DNA of 19,751 nucleotides. Source: Tyzzerella sp. (GTDB lineage Bacteria > Bacillota > Clostridia > Lachnospirales > Anaerotignaceae). The stretch is taken from the NCBI GenBank assembly GCA_019415525.1, contig DXZA01000060.1, positions 1 through 19,751 on the forward strand, given 5' to 3'. Shown one piece after another: positions 6,592 to 14,491 of this stretch. The translations under genes and the position numbers were made by a program. The notes beneath the pieces are model-generated. The model did not search any database and had not been told where the DNA came from. It worked only from the letters and a program-made list of their open reading frames with translations. Numbering within the stretch: position 1 is the first letter of the stretch; each line of letters starts with the position of its first letter.

Positions 6592-7465
6592 AATTAAAAA
6601 TTTAGAACCAATAATAAGAATAACAATACTTTTAATAACAATCTGTATTATATTCTTTTCTGTACCTGTGTATGCCCTTGAATTAGATTTAGGTTACAGC
6701 TACAAAACAGAAAATACAGAAGAATTCCTTATAACAGGAAAATCAAACATCAATATAAATGGAGAAATACCTGACTACTTAAGAGATATTTATGATGTAT
6801 CACCACAGACTGTATATAATTCAGAGTATGGTTCAAATGTAATAGTTCCCAATGCTCCAACAATTAATAACACAACATATGCACCATACTATGCACCTAT
6901 AAATACATATACACAAAGTCCAAGCAGTTTAATTACAGGTTCATCATATGGTGGAAGTTCAAGTGTGAGCAGTGGAAGTTATACATCAGATATTTCATCA
7001 AATGGTTATGTGAGTACAATTCCTGAACCTATATATGATGATGTTTTACAGTATCCATTAACAACTATTGAACAGGTAAGAAATAGTGACGGAAGTATAG
7101 GAGTTTTAAGAATACCTACAATTAATTTAACGGTAACAGCCTTTGACGGTGACACATTTACAGCTATGAAAAAAGGTGTTGGTCATCTTCCTTCAACATC
7201 TTGTTGGAATGGAAATATAGGACTTGTAGGTCATAATCGAGGAACAAATGATTATTTCGGAGATTTGAAAAACCTTGAAATCGGTGATGAAATGACATAT
7301 ACAACAAACTTAGGTACAAGAACATATATAGTAAAATCAATTACAAAAATTTCAGATACAGACTGGTCAAGACTTCAATATACAAGTGATAACAGACTTA
7401 CATTAATAACTTGTGTTGAAGATATACCAGATAAAAGACTTTGTATACAGGCTGTAGAGAAATAA
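6581..7465 (+). CDS. Sortase, class D-like
   Basis: A 294-residue protein with an N-terminal hydrophobic segment (about 11-31) that anchors it in the membrane, a low-complexity stretch rich in Ser, Tyr, Pro and Thr (about 85-150), and a sortase domain from about 165 to the end. The catalytic triad is complete: His218 in V-G-H-N-R-G, Cys278 in T-L-I-T-C, and Arg286 in K-R-L-C-I-Q-A. Sortases cut LPxTG-like signals and join the protein to peptidoglycan or to another pilin. The long spacer may let the domain reach into the wall. The probable substrate is the adhesin at 8499, which ends in LPKTGY. The class is judged from motif context only. GGGAGG lies 6-7 nt before the ATG, inside the previous gene. 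Confidence 0.88.
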   Translation: MQNRIKNLEPIIRITILLITICIIFFSVPVYALELDLGYSYKTENTEEFLITGKSNININGEIPDYLRDIYDVSPQTVYNSEYGSNVIVPNAPTINNTTYAPYYAPINTYTQSPSSLITGSSYGGSSSVSSGSYTSDISSNGYVSTIPEPIYDDVLQYPLTTIEQVRNSDGSIGVLRIPTINLTVTAFDGDTFTAMKKGVGHLPSTSCWNGNIGLVGHNRGTNDYFGDLKNLEIGDEMTYTTNLGTRTYIVKSITKISDTDWSRLQYTSDNRLTLITCVEDIPDKRLCIQAVEK

Positions 7466-7474
7466 GTATTAAAC

Positions 7475-7513
7475 TGTTGATAAATATGTTGATAAGTGTT
7501 GAAGCGATGTTGA
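7475..7513 (+). repeat. Four phased TGTTGA direct repeats
   Basis: TGTTGA occurs at 7475-7480, 7487-7492, 7497-7502 and 7508-7513, so the copies start 12, 10 and 11 bases apart, about one helical turn each. They lie in a gene-free gap just upstream of a weak promoter-like sequence. This is the usual form of a binding site for a regulator that stacks on one face of DNA. Confidence 0.6.
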
Positions 7514-7520
7514 AAAAGTA

Positions 7521-7549
7521 TTGCTTTGTATACAAATTTATAATATATA
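7521..7549 (+). promoter_or_regulatory. Weak promoter candidate before the CHAP gene
   Basis: TTGCTT (7521-7526), a 17-nt spacer and TATATA (7544-7549) form a poor promoter; an overlapping TATAAT at 7539-7544 has no -35 at correct distance. The weak -35 and the phased repeats that end 7 nt upstream would suit an activator-dependent promoter. No terminator hairpin precedes this gene, unlike most others here. Confidence 0.3.
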
Positions 7550-7585
7550 AAAGGTGGGTGGTAAAAATGAAATGAGGTGTTTAAT

Positions 7586-8368
7586 ATGAAAAGAAAATGG
7601 TTTATTCCAATGGTAGCAACAATTAGTTTATGCTGTTCAGTTACAGCAATGGCTCAACATATCTATGTTGGTGATGGTGTTGAAAAGGTGGTGACTTATG
7701 ATGAAACAGGAAGAAAAGTAATTACACTTATATTCAATCCTGCTAAAATTCCTGAAGAAGTAAAAACACAGCTTGGATTAAATAATACAAGTGTAAGTAC
7801 TAGTTTAAATTCAGTATCAACAGAACAAAAAAGTATTCAACCTATTATTCCAAAGCTTACAGAACCACCAAAGGAAGGAGAAGTGCTTGCTAAAATACAA
7901 TATATTGATGAAAAAGGTGTTAAAAGATTTACAAAACCTTATGGTACATATGCAATAGGTCAATGTACTTGGTATGCAGGTGGAAGATTTCAAGAAGTTT
8001 ATGGAATACCCATTTCAATAAATGGACGTGCAAAAGATTGGATAAATAAGGATAGGTGGGGTGATGAACTGGAAGTAGTAACTGATGTTGAAAATATAAC
8101 AGAGCAGACTGTTGCCATATATGCACCGAAATATGATAATATCCTTGCAGGTCATGTATGTTTTATCGAATATGTAGAAAGAGATGAAAATGGCAAACCT
8201 TTATATGTCTACTACACAGATGCCAATGGTAAAAAAGATACTGTAAAAAACTCATATACAGAAGGAGTTGATGGTATAGTAATAAAAGAAAGTTTTAAAT
8301 CATTCAAAGAAAAAAGTACTTTAAAACTTATTGGATATCTTAAAGTGAAAGATATTTATATAAAATAA
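7586..8368 (+). CDS. Secreted CHAP-domain peptidoglycan hydrolase
   Basis: A 260-residue protein with a signal peptide (about 1-23, ending A-M-A before Q-H), a Ser/Thr/Pro linker (about 65-100), and a CHAP domain from about 117. The catalytic cysteine is Cys127 in G-Q-C-T-W-Y-A and the histidine is His190 in A-G-H-V-C-F-I-E, both in the usual CHAP setting. CHAP enzymes cleave peptide cross-links or the amide bond of peptidoglycan. In a conjugative element it would open the wall locally for the mating channel or for surface-fibre assembly. ATG 7586 is preferred: GAGGTG (7574-7579) is 6 nt upstream, while a frame-matched GTG at 7577 lies inside that site. A two-codon frame just upstream ends on this ribosome binding site. 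Confidence 0.82.
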   Translation: MKRKWFIPMVATISLCCSVTAMAQHIYVGDGVEKVVTYDETGRKVITLIFNPAKIPEEVKTQLGLNNTSVSTSLNSVSTEQKSIQPIIPKLTEPPKEGEVLAKIQYIDEKGVKRFTKPYGTYAIGQCTWYAGGRFQEVYGIPISINGRAKDWINKDRWGDELEVVTDVENITEQTVAIYAPKYDNILAGHVCFIEYVERDENGKPLYVYYTDANGKKDTVKNSYTEGVDGIVIKESFKSFKEKSTLKLIGYLKVKDIYIK

Positions 8369-8440
8369 AAATTAGAAAGTACTTTAAAAATTTAAAATTA
8401 GTTAAAAAAATTAAAAATCTTGTTTAAAAATAATCTTAAA

Positions 8441-8475
8441 AGGCTTTATTTATAAAAATAAATAGAGCCTTTTTT
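8441..8475 (+). terminator. Intrinsic terminator or attenuator hairpin 6
   Basis: A 12-bp stem AGGCTTTATTTA (8441-8452) pairs with TAAATAGAGCCT (8459-8470) through one T-G wobble, with a 6-nt loop and six T. The adhesin start codon is 23 nt beyond the T run, with AAAAAGGAG between. Confidence 0.82.
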
Positions 8476-8498
8476 ATTGCAAAAAGGAGTGAAAATAT

Positions 8499-11400
8499 AT
8501 GTCAATATTGAGAAAAATAATAGCTTTTATAATGACATCAGTTATGTTTTTGACAACAGGTATTCAAGCATTTGCAGGAACATCAATGGATGATGCCTTA
8601 AACAAAGTAAATCTTTATGTAAAACAAGAAAAAGGTGCTCAACTTTTAACTTGGAAAGGTATAATAGACAGCAATAACTTTGCACCTGCAGTAATTGTGT
8701 ACAGAGCAGAAGATGGAAATGAGTATCCGGCTTTCTGTGCCAATCCCAATAGACCCGGAGTTGAGGATTTATCAGCTAAAAATTATGATGTTGATGTAGA
8801 CCAACTTGATACCGACCCTGCTGTATGGGGAGTTATTACAAATGGTTATCCTTATAAAACACCACAGGAATTAGGTGTAAATACAGAATATGAAGCATAC
8901 TATGCCACAAAAATGGCTGTATGGGCAGTTGTTCATGATAATTACAGTAACTTAGATGATTGGAAAGCTAACGGAAGTCAAAATGCTCACGTTGAAAAAG
9001 CTATGAAAGATTTAGTTGCAAAAGGACTTGCAAACCAATATGTATATCAAACTTGGCTTGCTGTGAACCCTAAAAATCCTTCAGTTACAGTTGATAACAT
9101 TGATGAAAGTTATGTATCTCAACAATATAACATAGAGTCAAATGTAAATATCATAAGTTACAACATTCTTTTAGACGGAACTATACCGGAAGAGACTATT
9201 GTAACAGATGTGAATAATACACCGAAAGAAAGTTTTGATGGTACAGAAAAATCATTTAAGGTTTTAATCCCTAAAGATGCAGAGAATGCAAACTTTAGAG
9301 TAATTGTACAAGGTAAACTTGAAAATAAATCTGTACTTTTTGGAATTGCTCACGATTCAAATAAACAAGATTATTATGTAGCACCATTACCTACATATAA
9401 TGGTGATGGTTGGGCAGATATAGTATATAATTCAGAAGGAACAGAACCACCTGAACCAACAACTCCAACAACAGACTTACAGATTTTAAAAGTTAAAAAA
9501 GGAACAACAGTAGGACTTGAAGGTGCAGTATTTAAAGTTGAAGTTGACGGTAAAACAATAGGACATTATGTAACAGACCAAAATGGTGAAATATTAATAC
9601 CTGATATTACAGGTACAGTATCTGTTACAGAAGTTGTTCCACCATTGGGATATGTTCTTGATGAAAATAATCATAAAGATGTTGAGATATTAAATGATGA
9701 TGTTCCTACTGTTGTAACATTTGCAAATGAGGAAATGGCACAGCTTGAAATTACAAAAGTTGATGCCGATACAGGAGAACCACTTGCAGGAGCAGTAATA
9801 AGAGTTGCATTAGATGATGGTTCAGACTCTTGGGACGTTTATACAAATGCTTCAGGAACAGCTACATTAACAAATATGAAAAGTGGTACTTATACAGTAA
9901 CTGAGATTACAGCACCAAAGGGCTATATACTTAATGAAGAACCTCAGATTATTAAACTTGAAGCAGGAAAAACAGCAACAATAACATTAAAAAACAAAGC
10001 TAAACCTGGAATAGTAATTAAAAAATACGATGAAGATACAGGTTTTCCATTGGAAAATGCAGAGTTTTCAGTTGCTAAAAAAGGTGGAACTATTGTATAT
10101 GAAGGTATGACAGATAAAGACGGCAAAATAAAGATAGAAGGCTTGGAAGAAGGTTGGTACACAATAACAGAAATAGCACCACCAAAAGGTTATATTATTT
10201 CAACAGAAAGTAAAGATGTATATTTAGAAGGTGGCAAATGCGTTGAAGTTAAGTTTGATAACAGACTTAGACCTTCATTACAGATAATGAAAATAGACGC
10301 AGAAACAGGAGAACCCCTTGCAGGTGCTAAATTTAAAGTACAAAAAACAGAAGACTCTACTATAAGTGAGTATGTAACAGACGAAACAGGGACAATTGTT
10401 ATAAGAGATTTAGATGAAGCAGTTTATACAGTTGAGGAAATAGAAGCACCTGATGGCTATGTTTTAGATACTGAAAATCATAAAGATATAGCTTTGGAAT
10501 GGGGAAAAACAAAAACACTTGTATTCTCAAATACAAAGAAACCTGCCCTTGAAATATTAAAAATAGACTCAAAAACAAAAGAACCTTTGGCAAATGCTAA
10601 ATTTAAGATTACAAAAACAGAAGATGACACAGTAAGCGAATATATGACAGATGAAAATGGTAAAATCACAATTACAGATTTACCAGAAGGTATATATACA
10701 GTTGAAGAAATATCTGCACCGGATGGATATATACTTGATACACAGCATAAAGAAATAGAATTATTATCAGGTGACAGCAAACAACTTGTATATGAAAACA
10801 CAAGAAAACCAACTTTAATTATAACAAAGACAAATGCATTAACACAAAAACCTGTACCAAACACAACATTTCAAATAGAATATGAAAATCCAACCGGTGG
10901 AATTATTCTATTAGGCACATATAAAACAGATGAAAACGGTCAAATCATTATAAAAAATGCAGAAGTTGGTTGGTATACAATAACAGAAAAGATACCGGCA
11001 CAAGGCTTCCAGCTTCCTTCAAATCCTGTAACAAGAAAATATCTTTCAGCAGGGGAAAATGCTTATATAACAGGTGAAAGTAATGGTACAGACAGCAATA
11101 CAGGAAATAATGGTGATGGTACAGATAATTCATTAGGAGAAAATACATCAGGAACAGGCAATATAATCATTACATCAGGTAATGACTATATAGGTGAAGA
11201 AATACCAAACTATCCTTTAAACAGTATTGTAATAAAGAAAACAGATGCTACAACTTCAGAAATGCTTGAAGGAGCAGTTTTTGAGGTAAGAAAAGTGTCT
11301 GAGGATATTTCAGGAAATTCAGGAACAATAATAGGCAGATATACAACTGACAGTTCAGGAATTATTGTTATAACAGGTTTAGAAGCAGGTGCTTATATAA

Positions 11401-13994
11401 TAGAAGAAGTGAAAGCACCTACAAACTATCTTATTTCTGAAAATAGTCAGCAACAGGCTTGGCTTAAAGCTGATGGAACATCAGTTGTTGAGGTAGCATT
11501 TGCCAATTATCCTTATGGTTCTTTACTCATCACTAAAGTAGATGCTTTGACTAACAAACCATTGTCAAATGCAAAATTTAAAGTGACAACAGGTGATGGA
11601 GCAGCTGTTGGAACAGGTAATGGGGTGTTCACTACTGATAGTAATGGTGAAATACTTATTCCTAACTTAAAACCTGACAGTTATGTTGTAACAGAAACAG
11701 AAGCACCACAAGGTTATATTCGTGACACAGAGCCACAGACTATACAAATAGGCACAGATGGTGGAACTTATAAGGTACAGTTTCAAAATCAGCCTATTGG
11801 CTCTCTTGTGATTTTGAAAAAAGACGCTGACAATAAAAATCCACTTTCAGGTGCAGAGTTTAAAGTAACTACATCAAAAGGTGCTGTTGTTGGAACTAAC
11901 AATGGAATATTTACAACAGACAGTAATGGTTCAATAACTATACCTAACTTAGAAAAAGGAAGTTATATAATTGAAGAGATAAAAGCACCTGACGGTTATG
12001 TTCTTGAAGAACAGTCAAAAACTATTGAAATTGATTATGGTAAAACTTATATATTAGAGTTTACAAATAAAAAAATGACATCACTTGTTATTAAAAAAGT
12101 TGATGCTATAAGTGGAGAACCACTTGTTGGAGCAAAATTTATTGTAGAAAAACAAAATGGAGAGCATATAGGAGAGTACACAACAGATAATACAGGAACA
12201 ATATTAATTCCAACACTTACACCTGATTGGTATGTTGTAAGAGAAACAAAATCACCGGAAGGTTATATACTTAATGAAACACCTAAAACTGTTGAGGTTA
12301 AAACAAATGTGCCTACTGTTGTAACATTTGAAAATAAGCCACTTTCAGGAATTAAAATAGTTAAAACAGACTCAGAAACAGGCAAACCACTTGAGGGAGT
12401 ATCATTTGCCATAGCAAAAATGAGTGGTGAAAAAATAGGAACATTTAAAACTGATAAAGAAGGTATGATTTATGTATCAGACCTTGAAGATGGTTATTAT
12501 ACAGTTACTGAAACAGAAGGCTTGGAAGGTTATCATTGGGATAAAGAGCCTAAAACTGTTGAGGTTAAATCAGGAAAACAGACTGTTCTGGAAGTAAAAA
12601 ATCAGCCATATTCAGGTCTTATTATTGAAAAAACAGACAGCAGAACTGATGAACCTATTGAAGGTGTTGAGTTTTTAGTAACAAAACTTAATGGTGAGCA
12701 AATAGGTTATTATGAAACTGATGACAGCGGTTTAATTGTTATTGAAGGTTTGGAAGAAGGTACATATCTTGTAAAAGAAACCAAAGAAGCCAAAGGTTAT
12801 AAACTTGATAGTGAAGCTAAAAAAGTTGAAATCAAAGACGGTAAGAGAACTACATTAAAAGTTGAAAATGAACCACTTTCTTCTGTGTTAATCCATAAAA
12901 TTGATTCAGTAACAGGAGAAGGAATACAAGGTGTAAAATTCCTTTTATACAACAGTGATAATGAACCAATAGGGCAATATGAAACTGATGATGAAGGTTA
13001 TATATGGATTAGAAAAGAATTGCCTGAAGGAAAATATAAACTTAGAGAGTTGGAACCTGCTGAAGGTTATATAGCTGATAATAGTGAAAAAACATTTTAT
13101 ATTCAAAAAGGCAGAACCACAGAAATAGAATGGGAAAATACACCTGAAGTAGGTCAGATAGTAATTACAAAACGCCCATCAGAGTTTAATGAATTAACAG
13201 GTTTTCCGGCAGGCTCACCATTATCAGGAGCAGTATTTGAAATCTATAATATAACAGGAAATCTTGTAGATAAAATATCTTCTGACAGTAATGGTATAGC
13301 AGCTTCAAAAGGTTTACCTGTTGGTGTTTATACAATTAAAGAAGTATCTGCACCAAGATATTATGCATTAAATGATAAAACTCTTATTGCAGAAATAAGA
13401 CATAATGGAGATATAGTAAGATTTGAAGTCCTTAATAGTAGCATATCATTAAATCTTACAGTACAGAAAAAAGGACCAAATGCAGCATCACCTGGACAGA
13501 CAATTCAGTATGATATATATGAAGTTCAAAACGGTTCAACAGGAACACTTGAAAACTTCTATATACATGATAGAATTCCAACTGATGCAACAAGAGTATT
13601 AAAAGTTGTAACAGGAACATATTCAGAAAGAATGTACTATAATATTACTTATAAAACTAATTACAGAGATTACAGAGTATTGGCACAAAATCTACTTACA
13701 AAGAATAATTATGAATACAGCCTTCACCCAAATGTACTTGGTTTAGCAAATGGTGAATATGTAACAGATATTCGTTTAGAATTTCCAAAGGCAAGTGCAG
13801 GATTTAAAATGATAGAAAATATGTCAGTATTCTGTCAGGTACTTCCTAATATACCTAAAGATTATAGAATTACAAACAGGTCAGATGTAGGGGGAAGATA
13901 CGGAAATGAATGGGAAAGTGCCAAAACAAGTTGGAATACAACAGTATGGACAATAAATACACCTACTGTTACACTTCCTAAAACAGGATATTGA
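8499..13994 (+). CDS. Giant CnaB-repeat surface adhesin ending in LPKTGY
   Basis: An 1831-residue surface protein. Residues 1-26 are a signal peptide ending A-F-A. Residues 27-320 resemble a thioester domain: Y-P-A-F-C80-A-N-P, and T-K138-M-A-V-W where the thioester Gln would be, here Lys. About 14 CnaB/SpaA-type repeats fill 327-1650; most carry the Lys near the N-terminus, the Glu in T-E-x-x-A-P-x-G-Y and a late Asn, which form a spontaneous isopeptide bond in this fold. Repeat 6 is followed by a Gly/Asn/Thr linker (about 862-888), and repeat 14 has an extra loop. A different C-terminal domain (1650-1820) follows, then LPKTGY as the last six residues with no membrane helix. Likely role: long stalk for mating-pair contact. 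Neighbours are a sortase and a CHAP hydrolase. Confidence 0.9.
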   Translation: MSILRKIIAFIMTSVMFLTTGIQAFAGTSMDDALNKVNLYVKQEKGAQLLTWKGIIDSNNFAPAVIVYRAEDGNEYPAFCANPNRPGVEDLSAKNYDVDVDQLDTDPAVWGVITNGYPYKTPQELGVNTEYEAYYATKMAVWAVVHDNYSNLDDWKANGSQNAHVEKAMKDLVAKGLANQYVYQTWLAVNPKNPSVTVDNIDESYVSQQYNIESNVNIISYNILLDGTIPEETIVTDVNNTPKESFDGTEKSFKVLIPKDAENANFRVIVQGKLENKSVLFGIAHDSNKQDYYVAPLPTYNGDGWADIVYNSEGTEPPEPTTPTTDLQILKVKKGTTVGLEGAVFKVEVDGKTIGHYVTDQNGEILIPDITGTVSVTEVVPPLGYVLDENNHKDVEILNDDVPTVVTFANEEMAQLEITKVDADTGEPLAGAVIRVALDDGSDSWDVYTNASGTATLTNMKSGTYTVTEITAPKGYILNEEPQIIKLEAGKTATITLKNKAKPGIVIKKYDEDTGFPLENAEFSVAKKGGTIVYEGMTDKDGKIKIEGLEEGWYTITEIAPPKGYIISTESKDVYLEGGKCVEVKFDNRLRPSLQIMKIDAETGEPLAGAKFKVQKTEDSTISEYVTDETGTIVIRDLDEAVYTVEEIEAPDGYVLDTENHKDIALEWGKTKTLVFSNTKKPALEILKIDSKTKEPLANAKFKITKTEDDTVSEYMTDENGKITITDLPEGIYTVEEISAPDGYILDTQHKEIELLSGDSKQLVYENTRKPTLIITKTNALTQKPVPNTTFQIEYENPTGGIILLGTYKTDENGQIIIKNAEVGWYTITEKIPAQGFQLPSNPVTRKYLSAGENAYITGESNGTDSNTGNNGDGTDNSLGENTSGTGNIIITSGNDYIGEEIPNYPLNSIVIKKTDATTSEMLEGAVFEVRKVSEDISGNSGTIIGRYTTDSSGIIVITGLEAGAYIIEEVKAPTNYLISENSQQQAWLKADGTSVVEVAFANYPYGSLLITKVDALTNKPLSNAKFKVTTGDGAAVGTGNGVFTTDSNGEILIPNLKPDSYVVTETEAPQGYIRDTEPQTIQIGTDGGTYKVQFQNQPIGSLVILKKDADNKNPLSGAEFKVTTSKGAVVGTNNGIFTTDSNGSITIPNLEKGSYIIEEIKAPDGYVLEEQSKTIEIDYGKTYILEFTNKKMTSLVIKKVDAISGEPLVGAKFIVEKQNGEHIGEYTTDNTGTILIPTLTPDWYVVRETKSPEGYILNETPKTVEVKTNVPTVVTFENKPLSGIKIVKTDSETGKPLEGVSFAIAKMSGEKIGTFKTDKEGMIYVSDLEDGYYTVTETEGLEGYHWDKEPKTVEVKSGKQTVLEVKNQPYSGLIIEKTDSRTDEPIEGVEFLVTKLNGEQIGYYETDDSGLIVIEGLEEGTYLVKETKEAKGYKLDSEAKKVEIKDGKRTTLKVENEPLSSVLIHKIDSVTGEGIQGVKFLLYNSDNEPIGQYETDDEGYIWIRKELPEGKYKLRELEPAEGYIADNSEKTFYIQKGRTTEIEWENTPEVGQIVITKRPSEFNELTGFPAGSPLSGAVFEIYNITGNLVDKISSDSNGIAASKGLPVGVYTIKEVSAPRYYALNDKTLIAEIRHNGDIVRFEVLNSSISLNLTVQKKGPNAASPGQTIQYDIYEVQNGSTGTLENFYIHDRIPTDATRVLKVVTGTYSERMYYNITYKTNYRDYRVLAQNLLTKNNYEYSLHPNVLGLANGEYVTDIRLEFPKASAGFKMIENMSVFCQVLPNIPKDYRITNRSDVGGRYGNEWESAKTSWNTTVWTINTPTVTLPKTGY
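9477..13440 (+). repeat. Array of about 14 CnaB-type coding repeats
   Basis: Within the adhesin, units of about 85-100 residues recur. Each opens with a hydrophobic-x-I-x-K-x-D strand, passes a G-x-x-F segment, T-D-x-x-G, and closes with A-P-x-G-Y and a hydrophobic-x-N strand. The units differ at DNA level by substitutions throughout, so the array is old, not a recent tandem expansion; repeats 8 and 9 look most alike. Confidence 0.85.
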
Positions 13995-14024
13995 TATAAA
14001 TAAACAATATACCAAAATTTATTG

Positions 14025-14055
14025 AGGGATAGTCCAAAGACTATCCCTTATTTTA
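14025..14055 (+). terminator. Intrinsic terminator hairpin 7
   Basis: A perfect 10-bp stem AGGGATAGTC (14025-14034) / GACTATCCCT (14039-14048) around CAAA, followed by TATTTTATT. It begins 31 nt after the adhesin stop. The 76 nt that follow before the next gene show no promoter with both boxes at proper spacing. Confidence 0.8.
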
Positions 14056-14131
14056 TTGAATTTTTTAAAAAATTATATCTCTAAAAAGAATATACAAATA
14101 AAATAGATATTTATTTGAAAGGAGAATTAAA

Positions 14132-14476
14132 ATGTCTAAACACAAAAAAATATTATTAATTGTAGCAATAGTTATGATATTTGCAATTATATTTGCACCA
14201 ACAGTATTTGCTGCCCCGGATAGTGGTCAGGTTTCAACAGCTATTGAAAGTACTTGGAAGACAGCAGCAGGGCAAATAAAAACAGTTACTAACAATGTTA
14301 TTTTCCCTGTTGTTGATTGTGTTCTTGCAATATTGCTTTTTGTCAAATTATCTGTTTCATATTTTGACTTTAAAAAACATGGAGAATTTGACTTTGCACC
14401 TATTGCAATATTATTTTTCGGCTTGGTATTTGCAATTACAGCACCTTCATATATTTGGAATATACTTGGAATATAA
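14132..14476 (+). CDS. DUF3852 protein, VirB2-like candidate
   Basis: A 114-residue protein with a signal peptide (about 1-27, ending V-F-A before A-P-D-S) and two membrane helices (about 57-79 and 86-112) separated by a short loop with F-D-F-K-K-H-G-E-F. This size and layout match DUF3852 proteins of Tn1549-type elements and also the general form of VirB2/TrbC pilins: cleaved leader, two helices, short positive loop. It stands first in the transfer block, just before the TrbL-like gene. A role as channel or pilus subunit is inference from layout and position. AAAGGAG lies about 7 nt before the ATG. Confidence 0.72.
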   Translation: MSKHKKILLIVAIVMIFAIIFAPTVFAAPDSGQVSTAIESTWKTAAGQIKTVTNNVIFPVVDCVLAILLFVKLSVSYFDFKKHGEFDFAPIAILFFGLVFAITAPSYIWNILGI

Positions 14477-14491
14477 CAGTGAGGTGATAAA

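Noticed and set aside
10478..10864. Open frames on the minus strand, for example here and at 2372-2569, 2646-2912, 5068-5442, 5904-6281 and 14227-14655.
   Set aside because: They lie opposite clear plus-strand genes, have no ribosome binding site or recognisable domain, and their composition follows from the A-rich coding strand.
9477..13440. Regularly repeated sequence that might suggest a CRISPR array.
   Set aside because: The repeats are protein-coding units of about 260-300 bases with continuous reading frame and differ throughout, so they are CnaB domains.
13985..14024. A frameshift that removed the membrane anchor of the adhesin.
   Set aside because: Neither alternative frame after LPKTG encodes a hydrophobic segment; one stops after three codons and the other yields about eleven polar residues.
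14056..14096. A promoter for the DUF3852 gene (TTGAAT with TATATC or TATACA).
   Set aside because: The hexamers are separated by 12 or about 29 bases, neither of which is workable.
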